Origin: Streptomyces cynarae
GTDB taxonomy: Bacteria > Actinomycetota > Actinomycetes > Streptomycetales > Streptomycetaceae
DNA: 64,000 nt
Direction of reading: 5' to 3'
Assembly (NCBI RefSeq): GCF_025642135.1
Contig: NZ_CP106793.1
Span: 2,897,001-2,961,000 of the forward strand
Below are positions 52,653 to 63,451 of this stretch, one piece after another. The notes under the pieces were generated by a model, which was not told where the DNA came from, did not search any database, and saw only the letters and a program-made list of their open reading frames with translations. Both the position numbers and the translations under genes were made by a program. Within the stretch, counting starts at the first letter, position 1, and each line of letters opens with the position of its first letter.

Positions 52653-53588
52653 ATGCCCTTCCCCGCCCCGCTGACCGGAGTAATCCCGCCCGTCTGCACC
52701 CCTCTGACACCGGACCGCGAGGTGGATGTGCCCTCGCTGCTGCGGCTGGTGGACCATCTGCTGGACGGCGGGGTGGACGCCCTGTTCGTGCTCGGGTCGT
52801 CCGCCGAAACCGCCCACCTCACGGACCGTCAGCGCGCTGTCGTGGTCGAGTCGGTGGTGGCCCACGTCGCGGGGCAGGTGCCGCTACTGGCCGGGGCCAT
52901 CGACATGACGACACCGCGGGTGCTGGACCACGTGGCGTATGTGACACGGGCGGGCGCGGACGCGGTCGTCGTGACGGCGCCCTTCTACACGCGGACGCAC
53001 CCCGCGGAGATCGCCCGGCACTACCGGCTGGTCGCCCACCGCTCCCCCGTGCCGGTCGTCGCCTACGACATCCCCGTCTCCGTGCACGTGAAGCTCGGCC
53101 CTGAGCTGGTGCTGGAGCTGGCGGCGGACGGGACGCTGGCCGGGCTGAAGGACTCCAGCGGCGATCTGGCCGGTCTGCGAGCGGTCGTGGCGGGGGTGCG
53201 GACGCGTCCCGCGCTCACCGAGTTCAGCGCGCTGACGGGTTCGGAGCTGGTCGTGGACTCTGCACTGGCGCTCGGCGCCGACGGGGCGGTGCCCGGGCTG
53301 GCCAATGTGGACCCGGCGGGCTATGTCCGCCTGGACCGGCTGTGCCGCGCGGGCGACTGGGACGCGGCGCGGGCGGAACAGGAGCGGCTGTGCGCGCTGT
53401 ACGGCATGGTCGGCGTCGGGGACCCGGCCCGGATGGGCGCGAGTTCGTCGGCGCTGGGGGCGTTCAAGGCGGCGTTGCATCTGCGCGGGGTGATCGCGTG
53501 TCCGGCCACGGCGGAGCCACAGGTGCCGCTCACCCAGGAGGAGCGGGAGGGCGTCGGCAAGCATCTCGCGGCGGCCGGGCTGCTGTGA
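52653..53588 (+). CDS. Dihydrodipicolinate synthase/N-acetylneuraminate lyase-family aldolase
   Basis: A 311-residue class I aldolase of the DapA superfamily (cytoplasmic TIM barrel). It has the pyruvate-binding LGSSAETAHLTDRQR (~47, with SAET in place of the usual GTTGE), the catalytic Tyr in VVAYDIPV (~134) and the Schiff-base Lys in LAGLKDSSGD (~163). Alteration of the substrate motif argues against being the lysine-pathway DapA itself; a sugar-acid or hydroxy-acid aldolase is more likely. The ATG at 52653 follows GGGAG. It is a single gene. Confidence 0.9.
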   Translation: MPFPAPLTGVIPPVCTPLTPDREVDVPSLLRLVDHLLDGGVDALFVLGSSAETAHLTDRQRAVVVESVVAHVAGQVPLLAGAIDMTTPRVLDHVAYVTRAGADAVVVTAPFYTRTHPAEIARHYRLVAHRSPVPVVAYDIPVSVHVKLGPELVLELAADGTLAGLKDSSGDLAGLRAVVAGVRTRPALTEFSALTGSELVVDSALALGADGAVPGLANVDPAGYVRLDRLCRAGDWDAARAEQERLCALYGMVGVGDPARMGASSSALGAFKAALHLRGVIACPATAEPQVPLTQEEREGVGKHLAAAGLL

Positions 53589-53617
53589 CGACTCACTCCG
53601 GGTCGGTCAGGGGATGC

Positions 53618-53657
53618 GCCGGAACCGGACCGGGTGAGCCGGAACCGGACCGGGTGA
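53618..53657. repeat. 20-bp perfect direct tandem duplication
   Basis: GCCGGAACCGGACCGGGTGA occurs twice head-to-tail in the gap between the convergent aldolase and TerB-like genes. Confidence 0.85.
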
Positions 53658-53675
53658 CCCGTGCCCCGTCGAGAG

Positions 53676-54383
53676 CTACGACACCGTGCGGGCCGCCGCG
53701 AGCAGGCGGGTCACGTCCTGCGAGCAGATCGTCAGGGCCGCGCCCACCGTGGCCAGGACGTCGCGTTCCGCGGGGGTGTAGGGGCCGTCGGCGAGCGCGA
53801 TACGGGCGCCCTGGAGGAGGATCGACTCGCGCCCGGTGGGGGCGAGGTGAGGGGCGAGCGGGTCCAGGGCCTCGTGCAGCTCTATGGCCAGACTCGCACC
53901 GCCGCCCGGTTCGCCGCAGACCCGGCCTGTGTCGGCGGCCACGGCGTCGACCAGGGCGCTGAGTCCGTCCGCCGTGCAGTCGTCGAAGCCGGCGGAGCGG
54001 ACGGCGGCGGCGGCCGTCTCCAGGGACGTACGGGAGCAGGTGCCGCCCGCGGCGAGGACCGCCAGGGCCACGGTGTGGACGGCGTCGCGGAGCATCGCGG
54101 CGAAGCGGGTGGTGGTCGGGTGGTCGAGGACGTCCGTGCCGTAGTGGTGGCCGCAGGCCGCGCACTCCACGACCGGACCCGTCTCCCCGCGCGGCACGAC
54201 CGGCAGGCCGGCGAAGGTGAGGCGGCGGCGTCCGGTGAGGCGCTGGTAGTTGCGGTCGCCCCCGCAGCCGGGGCAGAAGAACTCGCCGTCGCCGACGGTG
54301 GTCCACGCGGTGCGGACGCCGAGGACCTGCGAAATGCGGCCCTTGCGGGCTTCCGGGCCGTTGCGTCCCCGTCCTGGCAGCAC
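53676..54383 (-). CDS. TerB-like protein with N-terminal zinc ribbon
   Basis: 235 residues. The zinc ribbon is formed by FFCPGCGGDRNY (~35) and VVECAACGHHYGT (~72). Behind it is a helical TerB-type domain (TTTRFAAMLRDAVHTVALAVLAAGG, then LADGPYTPAERDVLATVGAAL near 200). TerB proteins are tied to tellurite and membrane stress, though most chromosomal copies have no tested role. The GTG at 54383 is chosen because GGAGG lies seven bases before it; an upstream in-frame GTG at 54440 has no ribosome site. Confidence 0.82.
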   Translation of the reverse strand: MLPGRGRNGPEARKGRISQVLGVRTAWTTVGDGEFFCPGCGGDRNYQRLTGRRRLTFAGLPVVPRGETGPVVECAACGHHYGTDVLDHPTTTRFAAMLRDAVHTVALAVLAAGGTCSRTSLETAAAAVRSAGFDDCTADGLSALVDAVAADTGRVCGEPGGGASLAIELHEALDPLAPHLAPTGRESILLQGARIALADGPYTPAERDVLATVGAALTICSQDVTRLLAAARTVS

Positions 54384-54513
54384 GTCGCACCTCCGTCCTC
54401 GCCGCGGCAACATCGCCGCTGCTGGCGTGATGTTAGCCACATTGTTGAGGCGGAGTCAGTACCCCGGACGAGACCTCCTCGTGATCTTCGGCCGAAATGG
54501 CCGGTACACGACG

Positions 54514-54547
54514 CGGCCCCGTCCGCCTCGGGAGGCGGACGGGGCCG
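54514..54547 (-). terminator. Terminator downstream of leuA
   Basis: Perfect 15-bp arms CGGCCCCGTCCGCCT / AGGCGGACGGGGCCG with a 4-nt loop, 20 bases after the leuA stop. Confidence 0.9.
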
Positions 54548-54567
54548 TGAACGTGGAGGTCAGAGGG

Positions 54568-56429
<1,862 letters not shown>

Positions 56430-56720
56430 GCTAGCCGAGGCGCGCCGGATGCGAAGGCCTGTATCAGTATGCGGGACCAGGGGCAGCTTTCGGACAAAGA
56501 GTTCCTAAAGTCACATTTCCCTAGCGGTCCCGCTCGGTGACGGGTCCTGCGGACCCAGCGGCGCCTGCGGCCGCACGCAGGAGTCGGTGCCGCTCGGCGG
56601 CGGGCCGCCGGGCGGTCCGGCGCGGGCGCGTTCCGGTCACCGTTTGCCCGGTACGTCCCCGGGTACTGCGATCCCTCGTCCACCCCTCGTCCAGGACCGC
56701 ACACCCCTCCGGAGGCCCGT

Positions 56721-57530
56721 ATGTCCGCCCCCACCGCGTCCGCGTCCAAGGTGGCCGTGATCACCGGATCCGACTCCGGAATCGGCCGCGCCACCGCCGT
56801 CCGCCTGGCCGAGGCGGGGATGGACATCGGCATCACGTGGCACAGCGACCAGAAGGGCGCCGAGCAGACCGCCGATGAGGTCCGCGGCAAGGGGCGGCGG
56901 GCCGCCGTGGCCCAGGTGGACCTCACCCGGCTTCCCGAGGCCGCCGACAGGGTCGACGCACTGTGCGAGGAACTGGGCCGCATCGACGTCCTGGTCAACA
57001 ACGCCGGTACGGGCACCATGACCCCCTTCCTGGACCTGGGCCTGGACGATGTGCGCCAGGTCCTGGACGTCGACCTGCTCGGCCCGTTCCTGTGCGGCCA
57101 GCGCGCGGCGCGGAGGATGATCCGGCAGGGCGACGGCGGCCGGATCGTCAACGTGACCTCGGTGCACGAACACCAGCCGCGGGTGGGTGCGGCCCCGTAC
57201 TGCGCGGCCAAGGGCGGTCTCGGCCTGCTCACCCAGGTCATGGCCCTGGAACTGGCCGAGCACGGCATCACCGTCAACGCGGTGGCGCCCGGCGAGATCG
57301 CCACGCCCATGACCGGGCAGGAGGACACCGACGTGCACACCGAGCGCCGCCCCGGGGTTCCGCTCGGGCGGCCGGGCGACGCCCGCGAGGTCGCGGCCGT
57401 GATCGCCTTCCTCGCCGGCCCCGACGCCTCCTATGTCATCGGCGCCTCCTGGAGCGTGGACGGCGGCATGCTCCGCATGGGCCCGATGGCCGGCTCTCAT
57501 ATGGCCGGTGACGACTGGCGGCGCCCCTGA
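56721..57530 (+). CDS. Short-chain dehydrogenase/reductase
   Basis: A 269-residue classical SDR. It has the cofactor motif VAVITGSDSGIGRATAVRLAEAG at the start, NNAGTGTMTP (~93), the catalytic Ser in VNVTSVHEHQP (~143) and YCAAK (~156). TITWHSD-like GITWHSD after strand 2 suggests NADP(H) preference. The C-terminus VDGGMLRMGPM is typical of glucose-dehydrogenase-like members. The ATG follows GGAGG. Substrate unknown. Confidence 0.92.
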   Translation: MSAPTASASKVAVITGSDSGIGRATAVRLAEAGMDIGITWHSDQKGAEQTADEVRGKGRRAAVAQVDLTRLPEAADRVDALCEELGRIDVLVNNAGTGTMTPFLDLGLDDVRQVLDVDLLGPFLCGQRAARRMIRQGDGGRIVNVTSVHEHQPRVGAAPYCAAKGGLGLLTQVMALELAEHGITVNAVAPGEIATPMTGQEDTDVHTERRPGVPLGRPGDAREVAAVIAFLAGPDASYVIGASWSVDGGMLRMGPMAGSHMAGDDWRRP

Positions 57531-57564
57531 CCCGGGGCGGCACCCGTGGACCGAGTGGGTGGGC

Positions 57565-58830
57565 TCAGTCCACCCCGCGGATCCGCCCCACCAGCCCCGC
57601 CCCCGCGATCCCGATCAGCGCCGCAACCAGGTAGAGGACCCGGTATCCGCCGAGGTAGGTGACGATCGGTGCCGCCAGCGCGGGCGCCGCGACCTGGGGC
57701 AGGGCGTTGGCGACATTGATGACCCCCAGGTCCTTGCCCCGGTCCAGGGCCTTCGGCAGGACATCCGTCATCAGGGCGAAGTCCACCGACGTGAACACCC
57801 CGAAGCCCACGCCCAGCACCGCCGCCGCCACGATCGCCCCCGGCCAGGTCTGCCACGCCGACAGGGCCGCCGTCGCCACCGCCATCAGCACCCCCGACCA
57901 GATCACGAACGGCTTGCGGCGGCCCACCCGGTCCGACCAGACCCCGCCGACCACGACCGTCGCCAGCAGCGTCACCCCGTTCACTGCCGTGAGGATCAGG
58001 ACGCCCTGGTCCGGGTCGTGGTGGTGGAGGCGGTCCCGCAGGTAGTAGAGCAGATACAGCAGGACCAGGGCGTTGCTGAGGTTGATCAGGAAGCGGGTCA
58101 GCCAGGCCCAGCCCAGATCCGGGTGGCGGCGCGGGCTCAGCCAGAAGCCGGCCAGGAAGCCCCGCCAGGACCAGGGCGCGCGGGCCGCCACCGGCAGCCG
58201 CAGGTCCCGGTGGCCGAGGACGTACGGCAGGACGCCCGCCACCGTGAACACCGCGCACGCCGCGTAGCCCGCTCCGACGCCCCCGGCCACCGTCGCCAGG
58301 CCCGTCCCGCCGACCACGCCGAGGATCTGCGCCGCCCCCAGCCAGCCGCCCACCGACCCCCGCTGCGGCCGGGGCACCCGGTCCGGCACCGCCGCCGTCA
58401 CCGCCGCGAACGCCGCGTTCAGCGTCAGCTGCACCAGGCACCAGCCGAGCGCCATGGTCCAGGGACCGCCCGCGCCCGCGAGCAGCAGCAGCGACACCGC
58501 GCCGCCCGCGGTGCCGGCCACGATCCACGGCGTACGGCGGCCCCGACGCGCCGTCGTCCGGTCCGACAGGGCGCCGAAGAACGGGTTCGCCACCAGCGAC
58601 ACCGCCGCGCCCGTGCCCGTCACCCAGGCCAGCATCGTCTCCTTGGACATCCCGGAGCCGGGCGCGAAGTCCTTCGCCTGGGAAGCGAGCAGGATCTGCA
58701 GCGGGCCGTACCAGCCGACCCAGATCGCCCCGTTGGCCAGCGACAGGGCGGCGGTCCAGCCCCGGCCGACGCGTTCGACGGGTTCGGCGAGGGCGTCGAC
58801 GTCGGGCAGGGCCCGGTCGGCCGTCGTCAT
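57565..58830 (-). CDS. MFS sugar transporter, GPH (glycoside-cation symporter)-like
   Basis: A 421-residue membrane protein with about 12 helices. GALSDRTTARRGRRTPWIVAG after helix 2 is the GPH/MFS loop motif, repeated in weaker form as GGVWSDRVGRRKPFVIW in the second half. The ATG overlaps the stop of the beta-glucosidase gene (ATGA), so the transporter and hydrolase are made together. It probably imports a beta-glucoside such as a plant-derived disaccharide. Confidence 0.88.
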   Translation of the reverse strand: MTTADRALPDVDALAEPVERVGRGWTAALSLANGAIWVGWYGPLQILLASQAKDFAPGSGMSKETMLAWVTGTGAAVSLVANPFFGALSDRTTARRGRRTPWIVAGTAGGAVSLLLLAGAGGPWTMALGWCLVQLTLNAAFAAVTAAVPDRVPRPQRGSVGGWLGAAQILGVVGGTGLATVAGGVGAGYAACAVFTVAGVLPYVLGHRDLRLPVAARAPWSWRGFLAGFWLSPRRHPDLGWAWLTRFLINLSNALVLLYLLYYLRDRLHHHDPDQGVLILTAVNGVTLLATVVVGGVWSDRVGRRKPFVIWSGVLMAVATAALSAWQTWPGAIVAAAVLGVGFGVFTSVDFALMTDVLPKALDRGKDLGVINVANALPQVAAPALAAPIVTYLGGYRVLYLVAALIGIAGAGLVGRIRGVD

Positions 58831-60146
58831 CCCCGCGCCCGCAGAAGGTCCCGGAACCAGTCGTACGACGCCTTCGGCGTCCTCTCCAGCGTCTTGTAGT
58901 CCACGTGCACCAGCCCGAACCGGCGCGCGTACCCCTCGGCCCACTCGAAGTTGTCCAGCAGTGACCAGACGAAGTAGCCCCGTACGTCGACACCCGCCTC
59001 CAGCGCCCGGTGCAGGGCACGGATGTGTCCGTCCAGGTAGGCGATGCGCTCCTGGTCGTCGACGCCCTCGTAGGAGCAGCCGTTCTCGGTGATGACCACG
59101 GGCGGCAGCCGGTCGCCGTAGCGTGCGCGGAAGCCGGTCAGCAGCTCGGTGAGCGCCTCGGGGACCACCGGCCAGCCGAAGTCGGTGACCGGGTGGCCCT
59201 CGATCTCCCGGACGGAGAAGGGCAGTTCGGCGGGGAGCGTCAGGCCGCCGAACTCGATCTCCGCGCCCTGTGGAGCGCCCACCCGCGTCGGCGCGTAGTA
59301 GTTGATCCCGTACCAGTCGACCGGCTCCGCGATCACCTTCAGGTCGGAGTGCACGTCGCCCGGCATCAACTCGCCGATGCCTTCCGGGTACCGGCCGAGC
59401 AGCAGCGGGTCCGAGAACAACCGGTTCAGCAGGACGTCGTAGAAGTCCGCCGCCTCCACGTCCTCCTGCTTCTGGGACGCCGGCCACGTCGGGCCGTGCG
59501 AGTTGGCGATCCCGATGTCGCTCGCCCCGGCCGCGCGCAGCGCCCGTACGGCCAGGCCGTGGGCCAGCAGCTGGTGGTGGGCCACCGGCAGGGCGTCGAA
59601 CATCAGCTGCCTGCCGGGCGCGTGCGCCCCCAGCGCATGGCCCAGGAGCGTGTGCTCGGCGGGTTCGTTGAGGGTGATCCACTTGTGCACGCGGTCGCCG
59701 AGACGGCCGGCCACCACCGACACGTACTCGGCGAATCGCGACGCCGTGTCCCGCTGGAGCCAGTCCAGCGTGATCGGCAGGTCCCAGTGGAAGAGGGTCA
59801 CGACCGGGCGTACGCCCGCCGCGCACAGCTCGTCGACCAGGCGGTCGTAGAAGTCGAGGCCGCCGGGTGTGTTCACCCGCGGCCAGGAGACGGAGAAGCG
59901 GTACGCGTCCACGCCCAGGCCGGCCAGGAGGGCCACGTCCTCGCGGTAGCGGTGGTAGTGGTCGCAGGCCACCTCCGCGGTCGAGCCGTCCTTCACCCGG
60001 CCGGGCTCGGCGGTGAAGGCGTCCCACACCGAGGGCTCGCGCTCGGCCGCCCCCTCGATCTGGTGGGCCGAGGTGGACACGCCCCACAGGAAGCCGGGCG
60101 GGAACTGAGGTATCGGGTCCGTCGCCATGCGCGCGTCTGTCGCCAT
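58827..60146 (-). CDS. GH1 beta-glucosidase
   Basis: A 439-residue cytoplasmic retaining glycosidase. It has FPPGFLWGVSTSAHQIEGA (~14) and the acid/base Glu in WITLNEPAEHTLLGH (~170). YGINYYAPTRVG (~283) is followed by the nucleophile Glu in PPVVITENGCSYEG (~346), FVWSLLDNFEWAEGYARRFGLVHVDY (~395) and the C-terminal RTPKASYDWF. Both catalytic glutamates are intact. The ATG at 60146 is chosen, with AAGGATG upstream; a duplicated ATGGCGACAGA/CG segment at the start makes a second ATG six codons later possible. It is coupled to the sugar symporter. Confidence 0.94.
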   Translation of the reverse strand: MATDARMATDPIPQFPPGFLWGVSTSAHQIEGAAEREPSVWDAFTAEPGRVKDGSTAEVACDHYHRYREDVALLAGLGVDAYRFSVSWPRVNTPGGLDFYDRLVDELCAAGVRPVVTLFHWDLPITLDWLQRDTASRFAEYVSVVAGRLGDRVHKWITLNEPAEHTLLGHALGAHAPGRQLMFDALPVAHHQLLAHGLAVRALRAAGASDIGIANSHGPTWPASQKQEDVEAADFYDVLLNRLFSDPLLLGRYPEGIGELMPGDVHSDLKVIAEPVDWYGINYYAPTRVGAPQGAEIEFGGLTLPAELPFSVREIEGHPVTDFGWPVVPEALTELLTGFRARYGDRLPPVVITENGCSYEGVDDQERIAYLDGHIRALHRALEAGVDVRGYFVWSLLDNFEWAEGYARRFGLVHVDYKTLERTPKASYDWFRDLLRARG

Positions 60147-60159
60147 GCGCGGATCATCC

Positions 60160-60172
60160 TTACCGCCGGTAA
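60160..60172. promoter_or_regulatory. Palindrome just upstream of the beta-glucosidase
   Basis: TTACC-GCC-GGTAA lies 14 bases before the start codon, a place where a repressor would block transcription or translation. Perfect but short arms; candidate sugar-responsive operator. Confidence 0.4.
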
Positions 60173-60230
60173 CGGAAGTCAACGGGCAGGCGTGAACAAG
60201 CAGTCAGGCCCCCGCCTTCAGTACCCGCAG

Positions 60231-60497
60231 TCAGGCCCCTTCCTTCAATACCCGCGAGACCAACTGCCGCTGCTCCTCGGTCAGCCCGGGATCGGCGGCG
60301 TACACCGTCCTGCCGTCCACGGTGATCTGGTAGCTGAACCCGTCGGGAACCCCCGCGGGGGGCGCGCCCCGGCCGGCCGCGAGCGCGCGCTCGGCCAGGG
60401 CATGCCACTCGGGTGCGTCGGGCCGCCCCGAGGTGTCGACCTCGGCCTGCCGCTCGATGCCCGCGAAACCGCCCGTGCGCCTGACGTGAATACGCAT
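60231..60497 (-). CDS. Emfourin-like protease inhibitor
   Basis: 88 residues, matching the emfourin pattern: MRIHVRRTGGFAGIERQAEV, a middle WHALAERALAA helix, then DGFSYQITVDGRTVYAADPG and a C-terminal helix LTEEQRQLVSRVL. In Serratia, emfourin is the inhibitor encoded beside protealysin and binds its active site. Here the gene starts 21 bases after an M4 protease stop on the same strand, the same arrangement. It is cytoplasmic, with no signal peptide. Confidence 0.87.
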   Translation of the reverse strand: MRIHVRRTGGFAGIERQAEVDTSGRPDAPEWHALAERALAAGRGAPPAGVPDGFSYQITVDGRTVYAADPGLTEEQRQLVSRVLKEGA

Positions 60498-60518
60498 GGG
60501 TGTCTGTCTAGTACAGAA

Positions 60519-61601
60519 CTACGTGGTCGGCACCCCGACCTCCTCCCAGGCCTTGAGCACCGCCTCCTGTTCCTGGCCGGTGGCGCCGTAGCGGGACTTT
60601 GCGGCCGTCACGGTCAGCTTCGCGAAGTCCTCGAAGGTCGCGTCCTGTTGCAGTTCGCCGCCGGTGAGCACGTCGTACCAGATCTGCCCGGCCCGCTCCC
60701 AGGCGTGTCCGCCGAGCGCGGTGGCCACCAGGTAGAAGGCGTGGTTGGGGATGCCGGAGTTGATGTGCACGCCGCCGTTGTCCTGGCTGGTCCTCACATA
60801 CCCGGCCATGGTCGCGGGCTGCGGGTCCTTGCCGAGCGCCGGGTCGTCGTACGCGGTGCCCGGCGCCTTCATGGAGCGCAGCGCCGTGCCGTTCACGTGC
60901 GGGGCGAGGAGTCCGGCGCCGATCAGCCAGTCGGCCCGGTCGGCGGTCTGGCCGAGGGTGTACTGCTTGATCAGCGAGCCGAAGACGTCCGAGACGGACT
61001 CGTTGAGGGCACCCGACTGGCCGAAGTAGGCCAGGTTCGCCGTGTACTGGGTGACGCCGTGGGTGAGTTCGTGCCCGATGACGTCCACCGGGAGGGTGAA
61101 GTCGAGGAAGACCCTGCCGTCCCCGTCGCCGAACACCATCTGCTCGCCGTTCCAGAAGGCGTTGTCGTAGTCCTCGCCGAAGTGCACGCTGGCGTCCAGC
61201 GGGAGGCCCTTGCCGTCGATGGAGTCGCGGCCGTACGCCGTCCGGTACAGCTCGAAGGTGGCGCCGAGGCCCGCGTAGGCCCGGTTGACGGTGGCGTCCC
61301 TGCCGGGCTCGTCGCCCTCGCCGCGGACCTTCTTCCCGGGCAGCGTCTGGTTATGCCCGGCGTCGTAGACGGTGCGGTGCGGCCCGCCGGGGGTGTCCTG
61401 GGGCGGGGTCGCCGCGGGTGCGCCGATGACCGTGGTCAGCCGGCGGCGGGTGCGCTCGAGGGCGTCGCGCTCGAGGGTGCGGCGCGCGGGAGCGGCGAGC
61501 GCGGTGTCCTCGTGCTGGGCGAGTTTGTCGAGGACGTGCGGTGGCACGATGGTGCAGAAGACGGGCCCGTGGCCCCCGTGACTGGTCATGTGCTGCACCA
61601 T
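60519..61601 (-). CDS. Protealysin-like M4 metalloprotease
   Basis: 360 residues, M4 family but without a signal peptide. It has a short protealysin-type propeptide with the PPxxL-like CTIVPPHVLDKLAQHED (~16-32). The core has NAFWNGEQMVFGDGDG (~148), zinc motif HELTHG (~177) with the Glu ligand in SGALNESVSDVFG (~198-210), and the catalytic His region GGVHINSGIPNHAFYLVA (~277). Such enzymes are cytosolic or released without Sec and are linked to inter-bacterial or host interaction. The ATG at 61601 is used; one four codons later is possible. The inhibitor-like gene lies directly downstream. Confidence 0.92.
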   Translation of the reverse strand: MVQHMTSHGGHGPVFCTIVPPHVLDKLAQHEDTALAAPARRTLERDALERTRRRLTTVIGAPAATPPQDTPGGPHRTVYDAGHNQTLPGKKVRGEGDEPGRDATVNRAYAGLGATFELYRTAYGRDSIDGKGLPLDASVHFGEDYDNAFWNGEQMVFGDGDGRVFLDFTLPVDVIGHELTHGVTQYTANLAYFGQSGALNESVSDVFGSLIKQYTLGQTADRADWLIGAGLLAPHVNGTALRSMKAPGTAYDDPALGKDPQPATMAGYVRTSQDNGGVHINSGIPNHAFYLVATALGGHAWERAGQIWYDVLTGGELQQDATFEDFAKLTVTAAKSRYGATGQEQEAVLKAWEEVGVPTT

Positions 61602-61868
61602 TGCACTGAGTCACCGCACTGTCACCCCTCGCAACCACGATTGATGAAAAGGCGTGATACGGAGCGGTGTCTTCCGCGAAGAGGTGGTATGAGTCCCCGC
61701 GGCCGAGGGTGGCGGCCCGCGGTGGCGAAGTCACCCGAGCGGCGGTGCAAGACCGCGACGAAAAGCCCTACGGCTCTGTCAGCCCCGCGTCGTACTCTTG
61801 AAGTCGCGAGGCCGCCGTCAGTCGCGCGGCCGTACGGAGGAGGAATCGCAGGCCTACAGAGCCGGCCC

Positions 61869-62939
61869 ATGACTCAGACACCCACAGCTCACACCCCCGC
61901 GCAGGGGCAGGCGAGTGCACAGATCACCGTCCCCGCCCAGCACCCGATGGTGATGGTGCTGGGTTCCGGCGACTCGCTGCTGCGCGTGATCGAGACGGCC
62001 TTCCCCGGGGTCGACATCCATGTCCGGGGCAATGAGATCAGCGCGGTCGGCGAGGCGACGGAGGTCGCCCTGATCCAGCGCCTGTTCGCCGAGATGATGC
62101 TGGTGCTCCGCACCGGGCAGCCGATGACGGAGGACGCAGTGGAACGCTCGATCGCCATGCTCCGGGCGGGCGAGAACGGCGAGGGTGCGCCGGAGACCCC
62201 GGCCCAGGTGCTGACGCAGAACATCCTGTCGTCGCGCGGCCGCACCATCCGCCCGAAGACGCTCAACCAGAAGCGGTACGTGGACGCGATCGACAAGCAC
62301 ACGATCGTCTTCGGCATCGGCCCCGCGGGTACGGGCAAGACCTACCTCGCCATGGCGAAGGCGGTGCAGGCCCTGCAGTCCAAGCAGGTCAACCGCATCA
62401 TCCTGACCCGTCCGGCGGTGGAGGCGGGCGAGCGCCTCGGCTTCCTGCCCGGCACCCTCTACGAGAAGATCGACCCGTACCTGCGCCCGCTGTACGACGC
62501 GCTGCACGACATGCTCGACCCCGACTCGATCCCCCGGCTGATGGCCGCGGGCACGATCGAGGTCGCCCCGCTCGCGTACATGCGCGGCCGCACGCTCAAC
62601 GACGCCTTCATCATCCTGGACGAGGCCCAGAACACGAGCCCCGAGCAGATGAAGATGTTCCTCACCCGCCTCGGCTTCGACTCGAAGATCGTGATCACGG
62701 GTGACGTCACCCAGGTCGACCTCCCGGACGGCACCAAGAGCGGTCTGCGCCAGGTCCAGGAGATCCTGGAGGGCGTCGAGGACGTCCACTTCTCCCGGCT
62801 GTCGTCGCACGATGTCGTACGGCACAAGCTCGTCGGCCGTATCGTCGACGCGTACGAGCAGTACGACAGCAGGCACGGCACCCAGAACGGCACGCACAAG
62901 GGGCAGAGCCGGGGCAAGGCCGGGCACAAGGGGAAGTAG
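61869..62939 (+). CDS. phoH: PhoH-like ATPase
   Basis: A 356-residue cytoplasmic nucleotide-binding protein. An N-terminal KH-like/ferredoxin-like region ([23 protein letters not shown]) is followed by the PhoH core. The core has Walker [16 protein letters not shown] (~155), [18 protein letters not shown] (~177), Walker [17 protein letters not shown] (~250) and [12 protein letters not shown] (~277). It is likely involved in RNA or ribosome metabolism with YbeY, the next gene. The ATG at 61869 is used, although GGAGGAGG sits ~23 bases upstream and the spacing is odd. No phosphate-box was recognised. Confidence 0.93.
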   Translation: MTQTPTAHTPAQGQASAQITVPAQHPMVMVLGSGDSLLRVIETAFPGVDIHVRGNEISAVGEATEVALIQRLFAEMMLVLRTGQPMTEDAVERSIAMLRAGENGEGAPETPAQVLTQNILSSRGRTIRPKTLNQKRYVDAIDKHTIVFGIGPAGTGKTYLAMAKAVQALQSKQVNRIILTRPAVEAGERLGFLPGTLYEKIDPYLRPLYDALHDMLDPDSIPRLMAAGTIEVAPLAYMRGRTLNDAFIILDEAQNTSPEQMKMFLTRLGFDSKIVITGDVTQVDLPDGTKSGLRQVQEILEGVEDVHFSRLSSHDVVRHKLVGRIVDAYEQYDSRHGTQNGTHKGQSRGKAGHKGK

Positions 62940-62953
62940 AGACCGAGCACCAC

Positions 62954-63451
62954 ATGTCGATCGACGTCAACAACGAGTCCGGAACCGAGGTCGACGAGCA
63001 GGCGATCCTCGACATCGCCCGCTACGCGCTCGCGCGGATGCGCATCCACCCGCTCTCCGAGCTCTCGGTGATCGTCGTGGACGCCGACGCCATGGAGCAG
63101 CTGCACGTGCAGTGGATGGACCTGCCGGGGCCCACGGACGTCATGTCCTTCCCGATGGACGAGCTGCGGCCGCCGTCCAAGGACGACGACGAGCCGCCGC
63201 AGGGCCTGCTCGGCGACATCGTGCTGTGCCCCGAGGTCGCCGCCAAGCAGGGCGCCGAGGCCCCGACGCAGCACTCCATGGACGAGGAGCTCCAGCTGCT
63301 CACCGTCCACGGGGTGCTGCACCTGCTGGGCTACGACCACGAGGAACCGGACGAGAAGGCCGAGATGTTCGGTCTGCAGGCCGCCATCGTGGACGGCTGG
63401 CGCGCGGAGAGGGGCCTGACCGGCCCGTCCCCGGCCCCCACCGTGTCATGA
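62954..63451 (+). CDS. ybeY: Endoribonuclease YbeY
   Basis: A 165-residue metal-dependent single-strand endoribonuclease for 16S rRNA 3' end processing and ribosome quality control. It has the zinc motif [16 protein letters not shown] (~117) with three His ligands, and the conserved [14 protein letters not shown] (~57) and [10 protein letters not shown]. The family order phoH-ybeY-CNNM is seen here: 14 bases after phoH, and its stop overlaps the next start (ATGA). Confidence 0.96.
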   Translation: MSIDVNNESGTEVDEQAILDIARYALARMRIHPLSELSVIVVDADAMEQLHVQWMDLPGPTDVMSFPMDELRPPSKDDDEPPQGLLGDIVLCPEVAAKQGAEAPTQHSMDEELQLLTVHGVLHLLGYDHEEPDEKAEMFGLQAAIVDGWRAERGLTGPSPAPTVS

